Positions 16,749 to 25,037 of a stretch of DNA of 64,000 bases are shown piece after piece. A program made the translations under genes and the position numbers. Under the pieces are notes generated by a model. It saw only the letters and a list, made by a program, of their open reading frames with translations. It ran no database searches and was not told the DNA's origin. The stretch's first letter is position 1; each line of letters opens with the position of its first letter. The stretch is from Polynucleobacter sp. VK25. GTDB taxonomy: Bacteria; Pseudomonadota; Gammaproteobacteria; Burkholderiales; Burkholderiaceae. The stretch lies in contig NZ_CP061288.1 of assembly GCF_018687355.1 (NCBI RefSeq), positions 1,436,144 through 1,500,143 on the forward strand. The letters are read 5' to 3'.

Positions 16749-17414
16749 ATGCTCCCTTGCATTGAACTAGAAACCGCCCCGAATCCAACAGCTGCCGTTA
16801 TCTGGCTGCACGGGCTTGGCGCTGACGGCAATGACTTTGTACCGATTGTTCCTGAATTAAAGCTGACAGGATGTCCTGGCATTCGCTTTGTCTTTCCTAG
16901 TGCACCAAGCATGCCCGTTACCGTCAATGGTGGGTATGTCATGCCAGCCTGGTATGACATTATCGGCAGAAATCTCATGGACCAAGAAGATGTTGCAGGT
17001 ATTCAAAAATCTGCGGCCTCCATTGTTGAGTTAATTGAAAAAGAGGCTAACCGCGGCATTGCGTATGACAAGATTGTCTTGGCAGGATTTTCGCAAGGGT
17101 GTGCAATGGCTCTACATATCGGGCTACGCTTTCCACATCAGCTTGCTGGCATCATGGCTCTGTCTGGCTACTTACCACTGGCAATGACTGCCAATATCGA
17201 AAAGCATTCCGCCAACGCCAACACGCCAATCTTTATGGCCCATGGTACTTACGATCCTGTAGTAACCCTAGATCGCGCCCAAGCCTCATATGCCATGCTA
17301 GAAAAAATGGGTTACCAAGTCGATTGGAATGAATATCCCATGGAACATTCAGTGAATCATGAAGAGCTTATGGATATCTCGCGTTTCTTACAAGAGGTAT
17401 TGGCGGGCAAATAA
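16749..17414 (+). CDS. Carboxylesterase/acyl-protein thioesterase-like alpha/beta hydrolase
   Basis: A 221-residue phospholipase/carboxylesterase family protein. The oxyanion segment AAVIWLHGLGADGNDF lies near residue 12, the nucleophile elbow is GFSQGCAMA (Ser near residue 115), Asp is in HGTYDPVV and His in MEHSVNHEE. This family hydrolyses short acyl esters and thioesters; the cellular substrate is not known. Standalone gene ending at a bidirectional terminator shared with the convergent TRAP gene. Confidence 0.9.
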   Translation: MLPCIELETAPNPTAAVIWLHGLGADGNDFVPIVPELKLTGCPGIRFVFPSAPSMPVTVNGGYVMPAWYDIIGRNLMDQEDVAGIQKSAASIVELIEKEANRGIAYDKIVLAGFSQGCAMALHIGLRFPHQLAGIMALSGYLPLAMTANIEKHSANANTPIFMAHGTYDPVVTLDRAQASYAMLEKMGYQVDWNEYPMEHSVNHEELMDISRFLQEVLAGK

Positions 17415-17420
17415 AAAGAA

Positions 17421-17443
17421 AAAGGGCTCACTAGGAGCCCTTT
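17421..17443. terminator. Bidirectional rho-independent terminator
   Basis: AAAGGGCTC, loop ACTAG, GAGCCCTTT: a 9-bp perfect stem (17421-17443) with A-rich and T-rich flanks, placed between the convergent esterase and TRAP-binding-protein genes. Confidence 0.8.
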
Positions 17444-17460
17444 GATTAATGACTTTACTC

Positions 17461-18543
17461 TCAAAGTTTTTTATTAAAGCTGTATTGAGCAAATGCCTGT
17501 TCGGCCACATTAAACCACTGCGCTTCCATGTTTCTAAAAGCGCGGTAGTCATCAAAAATCTTTTTGAACTGCGGATTCTTAGCAGACTCTTCTACATAAG
17601 TATCTTGACTTGCCTTAAAACAAGCATCCAAGACCGATGTGTTGAACTTACGCAATACAGCCCCATTTTGAAGGAGGCGTTGTAGTGCAGGTGGATTAAG
17701 GGCGTCATATTTAGCGCACATATCTAGATGCGCCTCAAAACAAGCGGCTTCCCACGCTGCCTGATAAGACGGCGGCAAAGCATCCCACTGCTTCTTGTTT
17801 ACCAAGAAAGAAAGTCCGGCTGCCCCCTCCCAGAAAGCAGGGTAGTAGTAATTTTTTGCTACTTTAGCTAAGCCCAATTTCTCATCGTCATATGGACCAA
17901 CAAACTCAGCCGCATCAATCGTACCTTTTTCTAATGCGGAGTAGATCTCACCAGCAGGTAACTGCTGGGGAACTACGCCGAGCTTTGCGAGTACTTGCCC
18001 CGCAAATCCTGCGATACGGAATTTCAGACCCTTGAGATCCTCTGGTGATTTAATTTCTTTGCGAAACCAACCACCCATTTGTGTACCGGTTTGCCCGCCC
18101 AAGAAATTAACAATGTTGTAGCTGGCATAGAGCTCACGCATCAACTTCATGCCATTACCGTGCAGCATCCATGCGGATTGCTGGCGAGCGGTCATGCCAA
18201 ACGGCGCAGCAGTATCAAAAATGAATGCGCTGTTTTTACCTAAGTAGTAATAACTGGCAGTATGTCCGCACTCTACCGTGCCGTTTTGCACCGCATCCAA
18301 CACTTGCAGTGCTGGAACCACTTCCCCTGCAGCAAATACTTTGACATTAAATTTGCCATCAGTTGCTTTACTCAATGCCTTCGCAAACACCTCAGGAGTG
18401 CCGAATAAGGTATCCAATGATTTAGGAAAGCTTGATACCAGGCGCCAGTTTAGGGTTGGTAGGCCCTGGGCAATAGATGGTGTAGCCAAGGCTGCCGCGC
18501 CTGCACCGATAGTAGCTTTCTTTAAAAATGAACGTCTTTGCAT
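17461..18543 (-). CDS. TRAP transporter substrate-binding protein (DctP family), orphan
   Basis: A 360-residue periplasmic solute receptor. The ATG at 18543 (MQRRSFLKKATIGAGAAALA) is chosen over the upstream GTG at 18552 because AAAGGAG lies eight bases before it. The twin-arginine RRSFLKK signal indicates Tat export. The mature protein has the DctP fold, including the FRIAGFAGQVLAKLG region carrying the conserved carboxylate-binding Arg, and GEIYSALEKGTIDAAEFVGP. No DctQ or DctM membrane subunits are nearby, so the permease is encoded elsewhere or shared. Ligand unknown, probably an organic acid. Confidence 0.88.
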   Translation of the reverse strand: MQRRSFLKKATIGAGAAALATPSIAQGLPTLNWRLVSSFPKSLDTLFGTPEVFAKALSKATDGKFNVKVFAAGEVVPALQVLDAVQNGTVECGHTASYYYLGKNSAFIFDTAAPFGMTARQQSAWMLHGNGMKLMRELYASYNIVNFLGGQTGTQMGGWFRKEIKSPEDLKGLKFRIAGFAGQVLAKLGVVPQQLPAGEIYSALEKGTIDAAEFVGPYDDEKLGLAKVAKNYYYPAFWEGAAGLSFLVNKKQWDALPPSYQAAWEAACFEAHLDMCAKYDALNPPALQRLLQNGAVLRKFNTSVLDACFKASQDTYVEESAKNPQFKKIFDDYRAFRNMEAQWFNVAEQAFAQYSFNKKL

Positions 18544-18599
18544 TACCGTCACTCCTTTAAAAATGAAGTCTGTTTTTTCTTCTGTTTTTATTGCTGTTT

Positions 18600-19946
18600 T
18601 TACTTTCCGCCAACCGTCATTGAGCCAAGCAAAATCGAGCCCGTTTCTTTGGTGCCACGAATTAGTGTATCGCTACCGATGAGTTGGATATCCATCAGCA
18701 TATCGCGTAAATTTCCAGCGATCGTGACCTCTTCAACGGGATACTGAATTTCGCCGTTCTCAACCCAGTAGCCAAATGCTCCGCGAGAATAATCACCTGT
18801 CACGTAATTGACACCCTGCCCCATTAACTCAGTTACCAACAGGCCTGTACCCATTTCTTTTAGCAGTGCAGGCAAACCACCTTTAGGGGTTTTCTTACTC
18901 TTCAGTGTGAGGTGGTGCGAACCACCAGCATTACCAGTAGTTTGCATGCCCAGTTTGCGAGCGGAATAGGTTGATAAAAAATAGCCTTCCAGAATTCCCT
19001 TATCCACCACTGTACGGGCAGATGTCTTGACACCCTCTTCATCAAATGGCGCGCTGCCAGTCATGGACTTTAGATGGGGGTCTTCAAATAAGCTGATGTG
19101 CTTGGGTAGAACCTGCTTGCCTAAGCTATCGAGCAGAAAGCTGGATCGACGATATAAGGCGCCACCAGAAACTGCTTGTACCAAGCCACCTATTAAGCCC
19201 GCAGCTAAGGGCGCTTCAAAGATTACCGGGCAACGGCGGGTCGTTAAAGACCTTGCTTTTAGTCGTGACAATGCTCGCTGAGCTGCGTATATTCCGATTG
19301 CCGCAGGATCGGCTAACTCTTCAGGAATGCGTGAACTGGAATACCAGTCATCCCGCTGCATATGTGCTTTCTTACCACCCTCATTTGCAATGGGTGCACA
19401 AGAAATATAGTGGCGAGAAAATGGATAGCCGCCCATGAAGCCATGAGAGGTACCCATCATGAAATGCGCATGATGTGCTGACACAGATGCGCCATCACTA
19501 TTCTGAATTTGTTTGCTCACGGAAAATGCTGCGCCCTCAGCGGTACGTGCAATCTCTATAGCGCGGGCAGCATCTAGATTCCAAGGATGAAATAAATCAA
19601 GGTCCAAGGGATTTTTTTCTAAGAGCTCAGCTTCAGCGGGGCCCGCACAAAGATCTTCTGCCGTGTGCTGTGCAATGTGATAAGCAGCATCAACCGTAGC
19701 CTTCAAGGACTCTTTAGAGAAATCACTTGTACTAGCATTGCCGCGATGGTGACCCAAAAACAGCGTAACACCGACCTGTTTGTCTAGACTTTGCTCAATC
19801 GTCTCAACCTCGCCTTTGCGAACGGTAACGGAAAGGCCCTGCCCCTCAGAAACTTCTGCCACGGCATCTGAGGCGCCCCTTCTTTTGGCCTCTCTAAGCA
19901 TGAAATCGATGATTTCTTGAAACTGGTTGGATGTGTATGTAAACAT
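18600..19946 (-). CDS. pmbA: PmbA/TldE-family metalloprotease subunit
   Basis: A 448-residue PmbA (TldE) protein. With TldD it forms a peptidase that matures peptide toxins and degrades unstructured peptides. TldE carries the inactive-site subunit and lacks the HExxxH motif, and none is seen here. Landmarks: the N-terminal EVSEGQGLSVTVRKGEVETI segment, SARKLGMQTTGNAGGSHHLT and TELMGQGVNYVTGDYSRGAF near the C-terminus. Divergent from mog with 26 bp between starts, a common arrangement in Burkholderiales. Confidence 0.93.
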   Translation of the reverse strand: MFTYTSNQFQEIIDFMLREAKRRGASDAVAEVSEGQGLSVTVRKGEVETIEQSLDKQVGVTLFLGHHRGNASTSDFSKESLKATVDAAYHIAQHTAEDLCAGPAEAELLEKNPLDLDLFHPWNLDAARAIEIARTAEGAAFSVSKQIQNSDGASVSAHHAHFMMGTSHGFMGGYPFSRHYISCAPIANEGGKKAHMQRDDWYSSSRIPEELADPAAIGIYAAQRALSRLKARSLTTRRCPVIFEAPLAAGLIGGLVQAVSGGALYRRSSFLLDSLGKQVLPKHISLFEDPHLKSMTGSAPFDEEGVKTSARTVVDKGILEGYFLSTYSARKLGMQTTGNAGGSHHLTLKSKKTPKGGLPALLKEMGTGLLVTELMGQGVNYVTGDYSRGAFGYWVENGEIQYPVEEVTIAGNLRDMLMDIQLIGSDTLIRGTKETGSILLGSMTVGGK

Positions 19947-19972
19947 GTCCTAATAATAGCTAGAATAGAAAT

Positions 19973-20596
19973 ATGAAGCATACAGAAGCCCTAAAAAGAA
20001 ATAGCCCAAATGAGGTCAAAATTGGCCTGATTTCCATCTCGGATCGCGCCAGTAAGGGCGTTTATCAGGATGAAGGCATTCCAGCCCTGCAAACCTGGCT
20101 CATGAAGGCTATTAGCAATCCCTGCGTTTTCCATGAGCGCTTAATTGCCGACGAGTCTGAAATCATTACGGAGACGATCGTAGAGCTAGTCGATGAGCTA
20201 GGCTGCGACTTAGTCCTCACCACAGGCGGAACAGGCCCCTCTAGAAGAGATGTCACCCCTGAGGCCACTCGCGATGCAGGAACCCGTGAGATGCCCGGTT
20301 TTGGCGAACAGATGCGCCAAATTAGCCTGAAGTTTGTTCCCACCGCAATTCTCTCCCGACAGACCGCAGTCTTGAGAGAGCTTGATGACCATGCTGCTTT
20401 AGTAATCAATCTGCCCGGACAACCCAAGGCGATTGCAGAAACACTAGAAGGCCTGAAAGACGAAAGTGGCAAATCGATTGTTCCCGGCATCTTTGCTGCT
20501 GTACCTTACTGCATCGATTTGATCGGCGGCCCCTATATCGAAACCAATGAAACGGTTATTAAAGCCTTTAGACCAAAGAGCGCTATCAAAAAATGA
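19973..20596 (+). CDS. mog: Molybdopterin adenylyltransferase
   Basis: A 207-residue MogA-type enzyme that adenylates molybdopterin before molybdate insertion in molybdenum-cofactor synthesis. The fold motifs are KIGLISISDRASKGVYQDEG near the N-terminus, LVLTTGGTGPSRRDVTPEAT in the middle (TGGTG loop with conserved Asp) and VINLPGQPKAIAETLEGLKD toward the end. Standalone here, with no other Mo-cofactor gene in the window. Confidence 0.92.
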   Translation: MKHTEALKRNSPNEVKIGLISISDRASKGVYQDEGIPALQTWLMKAISNPCVFHERLIADESEIITETIVELVDELGCDLVLTTGGTGPSRRDVTPEATRDAGTREMPGFGEQMRQISLKFVPTAILSRQTAVLRELDDHAALVINLPGQPKAIAETLEGLKDESGKSIVPGIFAAVPYCIDLIGGPYIETNETVIKAFRPKSAIKK

Positions 20597-20631
20597 TTGG
20601 GCACTTCGGTAGATCAACAAAATAGGCAAAC

Positions 20632-20655
20632 AAAAGGTCCGCATTGCGGACCTTT
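20632..20655. terminator. Bidirectional rho-independent terminator between mog and orn
   Basis: AAAAGGTCCGC, loop AT, TGCGGACCTTTT region: GGTCCGC and GCGGACC pair perfectly around ATT with A and T tails, so it works in both directions between convergent mog and orn. Confidence 0.82.
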
Positions 20656-20706
20656 TCTATTGTTACCACTGGAGCCTGCCTTAACAGTCCAGTACATTCT
20701 CTCCAC

Positions 20707-21315
20707 TTACTGCGGCAAGGGCACGATAAATTTCTCACGGTAATACTTGAGTTCCTCAATGGACTCTTCAATATCCGCTAGGGCTGTATGCGCTTGATTC
20801 TTGGTAAATCCTTTAACCAACTCAGGATGCCAACGCTTACATAATTCTTTTAAGGTAGACACATCAATGTTTCGATAATGAAAGTACGCTTCTAACTTTG
20901 GCATGTACTTCGCCATAAAGCGTCTATCTTGCCCAATCGTATTGCCGCACATTGGCGCAATGCCTGCCTTAATATATTTTTTCAGAAAGGCGATGCATTC
21001 AGCTTCAACAGTTGCCTCATCTAAAGTGGATGCTTTCACCTTGTCGATCAAACCAGAGCGGCCATGGGTGCCTTTATTCCAGGCATCCATTGCATCCAAC
21101 ACTGCATCATCTTGATGCACTACCCAAACTGGGGCTGTGGCGATGGTATTGAGGTGGGCGTCCGTCACGATGATGGCAATCTCCAAAATACGCTCGGTTT
21201 CTGGGTTTAGCCCTGACATCTCCATATCCACCCAGATCAGGTGCTCATTAGGGGGTGCTGACTTCATTGATTGGCTGCTGATATTCTCACTCATGCTTGG
21301 CATTTTAATTCGCAT
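20707..21315 (-). CDS. orn: Oligoribonuclease
   Basis: A DEDDh 3'-5' exonuclease that degrades 2-5 nucleotide RNA and linearised c-di-GMP (pGpG). Motifs: [20 protein letters not shown] (first two acidic residues), [25 protein letters not shown] and [18 protein letters not shown] (catalytic His/Asp). The open frame begins at 21315 (202 residues); ATGs at 21303 and 21294 ([10 protein letters not shown]) would be closer to the usual length of about 180. No Shine-Dalgarno resolves the start. In related genomes orn lies next to the M48 peptidase gene; here three genes intervene. Confidence 0.93.
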   Translation of the reverse strand: MRIKMPSMSENISSQSMKSAPPNEHLIWVDMEMSGLNPETERILEIAIIVTDAHLNTIATAPVWVVHQDDAVLDAMDAWNKGTHGRSGLIDKVKASTLDEATVEAECIAFLKKYIKAGIAPMCGNTIGQDRRFMAKYMPKLEAYFHYRNIDVSTLKELCKRWHPELVKGFTKNQAHTALADIEESIEELKYYREKFIVPLPQ

Positions 21316-21372
21316 TTAAGGTTAACGCGAGCCCAATCTAACTCAACAGGAAATTGCGATGCTGCGAGAGAT

Positions 21373-22842
21373 TTAGGGAGCTTCTTTTGAAAAGCAGATA
21401 TCAACTATGGAAAACTCAGAAGTCGTCATCGGCTCCGCAATAATGATAAGGCTCAACATAGTAAATAGAATCATCAGCACTGCCTGAGGAAGGGTAAGTA
21501 AGGCTGCTTTTTGGGTTGAGGAGACCAAACGTAGAGCCAAGCAGTGATTCAGGATAAGGGCAATCATATGACCCGCCACAATTGAAAAGACAGCTAAATA
21601 CCAAGTCATTTTTGCATCAATCAGACCAATATTTGGGCGAAAGTTTGCAGTAGAGAAGATGTCCCAACCAGAGCCCAAGGGGTCGGAGACTAAGAAAATA
21701 ATGCTTTGGCCCTGAATGACCAAACTAGAAAAATTGTGCGCAATCAAATAGGCGACTGCAATCGGAATTAAAGTGGCAGCAAAATAATTGCATAACTGAG
21801 TCGCAGAATCATGTATCAATTGACTGGAGAGCCAGCAAGAGAGATAAAACAATCCCATAAAAATGAGCCAGACCAGCAATAGACCCAATGTTCCCATCCC
21901 GTAACTACTTAAACTAAGTTGCGTTAGACCTAAGGCCTGTACTAGCGCTACGAAAGGCCCCCAGGCTTGGCTCCCATGCAAACCATCGAATAGAACAATC
22001 CCCAACATCGCGATGATGAAAGCTGATGCGCCAGGCATATTACGCCACGCTTCTGCGTTAGCGAGAATTCCTCCTCCAGGCAAACGCACATCCAGACCGC
22101 AATCAACCCTCTTGAAAGAAAAAATTCCAAACTGTCCTAATGTAGCGAAGTAGACCGAAAACACGTCACCTCGCACTTGCCACGCATCCCTACCAAATAA
22201 GTACATACCGGTTAAGTTCATGACAGTCCAGACCAAGGCAATGCTCGCAACTTTAGCTGGTACAAATGCAATGGGATAGACTACCTCCATCCAACTCCAA
22301 GCAAGTAAGAAGCCAGTCGCCAAATAAAGTCCCAACCATTTTGGAAAAGGAAACTGACCCTTTTCTTCAGATATCTTTAGTCCGCATATCCGAGCAGCCC
22401 AAATGCAGCCATCAAATAAGCCTGTCCATGGATTAAAGAGCGGCCAAAAATTTCCCAGTAGAGCAATGCCCAGAGAAAATCCAAGCCACCAAGTAATCCA
22501 AATGAAATTTGGGGCAAGATTTAAGAGTGGATTATCCGGCCCCCAAAATCCAGCCGCAATCACCAAGATAAAAGAAGCTACACCCACTAGGCGACCAATA
22601 AAAAAGATGGTGGCGGCCAACTTTGGGGCAATAGAAAATATTCGATAGCTAATTGCTAACTTCAGATTTGGCCAGCATGTAGAGGCGATGATTATTAGCA
22701 AAAATGAAGCGGCAATAACTAAGCCGCCACCTACCAAAAAGAACTCTAAGGGGATTGGTAGGTCATATCGCTCATCAAAGCCATGGGCATGTGCAAACTC
22801 GCTTAGAAGCAGCGTCAGAAGCGTAACAAAATATTTACGCAT
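21373..22842 (-). CDS. Polytopic membrane protein ('fenitrothion hydrolase'-annotated family)
   Basis: A 489-residue membrane protein with about eleven hydrophobic segments and an N-terminal signal-like helix ending AHAHGFDERYDLPIPLEFF. This HGFxxRYDLPxPL start, the WWLGFSLGIALLGNFWPLFNP segment and a DGLHGSQAW motif in the second half match a family often annotated as fenitrothion hydrolase/FedB, from memory. The true activity in most genomes is unknown. Last gene of a leftward three-gene operon, five bases after the cupredoxin-like gene stop. Confidence 0.6.
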   Translation of the reverse strand: MRKYFVTLLTLLLSEFAHAHGFDERYDLPIPLEFFLVGGGLVIAASFLLIIIASTCWPNLKLAISYRIFSIAPKLAATIFFIGRLVGVASFILVIAAGFWGPDNPLLNLAPNFIWITWWLGFSLGIALLGNFWPLFNPWTGLFDGCIWAARICGLKISEEKGQFPFPKWLGLYLATGFLLAWSWMEVVYPIAFVPAKVASIALVWTVMNLTGMYLFGRDAWQVRGDVFSVYFATLGQFGIFSFKRVDCGLDVRLPGGGILANAEAWRNMPGASAFIIAMLGIVLFDGLHGSQAWGPFVALVQALGLTQLSLSSYGMGTLGLLLVWLIFMGLFYLSCWLSSQLIHDSATQLCNYFAATLIPIAVAYLIAHNFSSLVIQGQSIIFLVSDPLGSGWDIFSTANFRPNIGLIDAKMTWYLAVFSIVAGHMIALILNHCLALRLVSSTQKAALLTLPQAVLMILFTMLSLIIIAEPMTTSEFSIVDICFSKEAP

Positions 22843-22847
22843 GAAGC

Positions 22848-23252
22848 TTAATTTGGAAATACTTCAAACAGGGCTAGGCTTTCTTGGTGCAGGATTCCTT
22901 TGCCTCGCTCGGCCTCTGGGTGCCATTCCACTCTAAATCTTCCAGTAGCAAATGCAGTAAAGGTGTGACGTTTTTCCAAGCCCGGTTTAATTGTCAAATC
23001 AATTTGATAGGCATGAATATGCAGCTCACCCTCGGTATCACTGCGCACCTTCCAAGTTACGCTGTCACCCTTTTTTACCCGCATAACTCTTTCTGATGCG
23101 GGAATTTTTCCTTCTTTAATATTGATATTAAAGAGTCGATCCTCAGCGTTAACCTGCGTAGCAAAAATAGCCAAGACAATAGCTAAGACAGGCAAGAAAA
23201 GGCATCTATGAAATACACGACATAAGTTCATAGATGCTTGTCCATTAATCAC
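22848..23252 (-). CDS. Exported cupredoxin-like protein
   Basis: A 134-residue protein with a signal peptide (hydrophobic LPVLAIVLAIFATQVNA). The mature part is a cupredoxin-like Greek-key sandwich: RVMRVKKGDSVTWKVRSDTE, ELHIHAYQIDLTIKPG, FATGRFRVEWHPE and a final LALFEVFPN strand. The His in HIHAY and WHPE are possible metal ligands, but the normal Cys ligand of type 1 copper sites is absent. A GTG at 23252 overlaps the upstream stop (GTGA), suggesting coupling; an ATG at 23231 (MNLCRVFH) is the alternative start. Such proteins commonly accompany the membrane protein family encoded next. Confidence 0.65.
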   Translation of the reverse strand: MINGQASMNLCRVFHRCLFLPVLAIVLAIFATQVNAEDRLFNINIKEGKIPASERVMRVKKGDSVTWKVRSDTEGELHIHAYQIDLTIKPGLEKRHTFTAFATGRFRVEWHPEAERGKGILHQESLALFEVFPN

Positions 23253-24700
23253 TTAACAGCGGCATTCCAGTTAGCAATAGATCGCGCTGGGCCAGTTAAC
23301 GACAAAATATGCATACCTGTATTTGCTCTATCTACGATGTAAATATAGCCACGGTCATCAACCTCTACGTTATTAGTCTGAATGACCTTGCGTTCAGATG
23401 CAGCCGTGAATGGAAGTTTTCCACGTTGAGTAATGGGAGTCTCTAGAACTACAGTATTTTTATTCATTGCGGGAATAAAAAAGCCTACTTCTTTAGGCGC
23501 AAACGGATCCCGCATATCTACAGCGCGAACTCCAGCATTGAAGTAAGAAAAGAACATGAGTTTGTTGTAATAAATATCCGTCATGTTTTCATTAGAGGAG
23601 TGCGTTCCAAATCGCCCTCCTTTTGAACAGTAGTTACCAGTCTTTTCTGGCACGCCCCAATTGGCCACCCCAAATGCACGCTTCTCATTAGTGGCGTCTA
23701 CCACCCATACCATTTGGCGCCCTTCAAGACACTCCTTCTGGATAGCCTCGTTTGTTACAACAATAAAATCTCGACTAGCCCCCAGCAAGTTCTTAGAGAA
23801 CTCCGGGACCTTAACGCCCATCATTGGAAAGGTTGTATGAGCACCATGCATAGTTGGCATATCAATTCGAGATACTTGCGGATACAGCAAGTTTTCTGGC
23901 GTCGGGTCCTTAGGGCCATTGATCAGCTTATCCCGGTCTACAATTTGTATTACGCCGTTCGTGTTGGTGCCGTAGCCAAAATACACCCGATTACCCTTAG
24001 GTCCAGTAGACATCACGCCGTGTAATTGAACGGGCACATCACCTGAGGCACCAGGCTGCTGACCCACTAGACCAAAATCTCTAATGAAGACCGGTTTAGC
24101 TGGATCGGATAAGTCGTAAACCTGGGTCATCCGATTTGTTCGCCATTGCGGATTACCTGAAACAAGATAAGCAATGCCCGTATCGCATTCCCAGAAATTC
24201 TTATGGGTACCTTTGAGGCCTTTGGTAATAGTAGTTAATAAGACAGGACTTTCAGGGGTAGTCACATCCCAAATTTCATGAGCCTGATTTCCATAAACCC
24301 TCAACATATAAAACTTACTTTTATCTGCCTTTGGTAAGGTAGCTCCGCTACAAACTCGAACCATCTGACTCCCGCCTTGCTCAGCGAGCCCCTCTTCTCC
24401 GGGAACATGGTGTAAGTATTTTGGTTTTTTTACATCAGTGACATCAATAATGGATGTGCCATTGTCTTCCATCTTGCCGGTTAATGGATTTAACTTGTTG
24501 TCGCCATGGTGGCCAATGTAAGCAATCCATCGATTACCTTGCTTTTGAATAGTTGGCTGATAGGCGGTTCGTGCCTGTAAGTCGTTATATCCTTCTAGCG
24601 TCATATTCTTTGATGACTCAACACCCTGCGCACCAACTGACGAAGTGATGGCGATTGCCGTTACGCCAGCCAAAAGAAATATAGATTTACTGGTAATCAT
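23249..24700 (-). CDS. Exported LVIVD-repeat beta-propeller protein
   Basis: A 483-residue protein with a signal peptide (MITSKSIFLLAGVTAIAITS, cleavage near VGA-QG). Repeated blade motifs of the type D-V-T-x-P-x-x-P and I-x-D-V-T-D occur (TSIIDVTDVKKPKYLHHV, HEIWDVTTPESPVLLTTI, TQVYDLSDPAKPVFIRDF, VRAVDMRDPFAPKEVGFF, YIVDRANTGMHILSLTG), as in LVIVD and selenium-binding-like propellers. Cys pairs and conserved His (QLHGV, MHGAHTTF, GTHSSNEN) suggest a metal or ligand site at the propeller axis. First gene of the three-gene operon, with GGGAG just upstream of the ATG. Substrate unknown. Confidence 0.75.
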   Translation of the reverse strand: MITSKSIFLLAGVTAIAITSSVGAQGVESSKNMTLEGYNDLQARTAYQPTIQKQGNRWIAYIGHHGDNKLNPLTGKMEDNGTSIIDVTDVKKPKYLHHVPGEEGLAEQGGSQMVRVCSGATLPKADKSKFYMLRVYGNQAHEIWDVTTPESPVLLTTITKGLKGTHKNFWECDTGIAYLVSGNPQWRTNRMTQVYDLSDPAKPVFIRDFGLVGQQPGASGDVPVQLHGVMSTGPKGNRVYFGYGTNTNGVIQIVDRDKLINGPKDPTPENLLYPQVSRIDMPTMHGAHTTFPMMGVKVPEFSKNLLGASRDFIVVTNEAIQKECLEGRQMVWVVDATNEKRAFGVANWGVPEKTGNYCSKGGRFGTHSSNENMTDIYYNKLMFFSYFNAGVRAVDMRDPFAPKEVGFFIPAMNKNTVVLETPITQRGKLPFTAASERKVIQTNNVEVDDRGYIYIVDRANTGMHILSLTGPARSIANWNAAVK

Positions 24701-24727
24701 GTTGACTCCCTACTTGGTTTTTTTATT

Positions 24728-24750
24728 GTCTTTTTACTAGGTAAAAAGAC
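24728..24750. promoter_or_regulatory. Perfect 10-3-10 inverted repeat upstream of the LVIVD operon
   Basis: GTCTTTTTAC-TAG-GTAAAAAGAC, 28 bp before the start of the LVIVD-repeat gene. Its position fits an operator at the promoter or a hairpin in the leader. There is no regulator gene next to it. Confidence 0.6.
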
Positions 24751-25037
24751 TGTCTCAATTTATAAATTCTGAATCCAACGATCAACTTACTTTACACAAC
24801 TCCTAAGAAATATTTTTATAAATGCCTTACGGGTATGCCCTAAATGACACCAAAAAATATTGAATTAGTACGGATAAGTTTCAAGCTTTACCAAGCCAGA
24901 GGGCTTCCCAAAAGAATCGAAACCAGGATGGTTGAGATGAATACTTCGGATCCTAGAAAAATAAGTCCTAAATGGAGCCATTTACCAAGAAATCGAGCTA
25001 ATTCAACCCCAAAAGAGCAGAGTAAATATAATGGGGC
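24751..25037. other. Intergenic region between LVIVD operon and M48 gene
   Basis: Together with the inverted repeat this is a 337-bp gap. The half next to the LVIVD operon is AT-rich and promoter-like. In the half next to the M48 gene, the minus strand has a stop-free, start-free frame (about 25035 down to 24892) that reads as strongly hydrophobic, including WLHLGLIFLGSEVFISTILV. The plus strand has a 65-codon hydrophilic frame over the same bases. Neither is convincing as a gene; a decayed membrane-protein remnant is possible. Confidence 0.4.
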
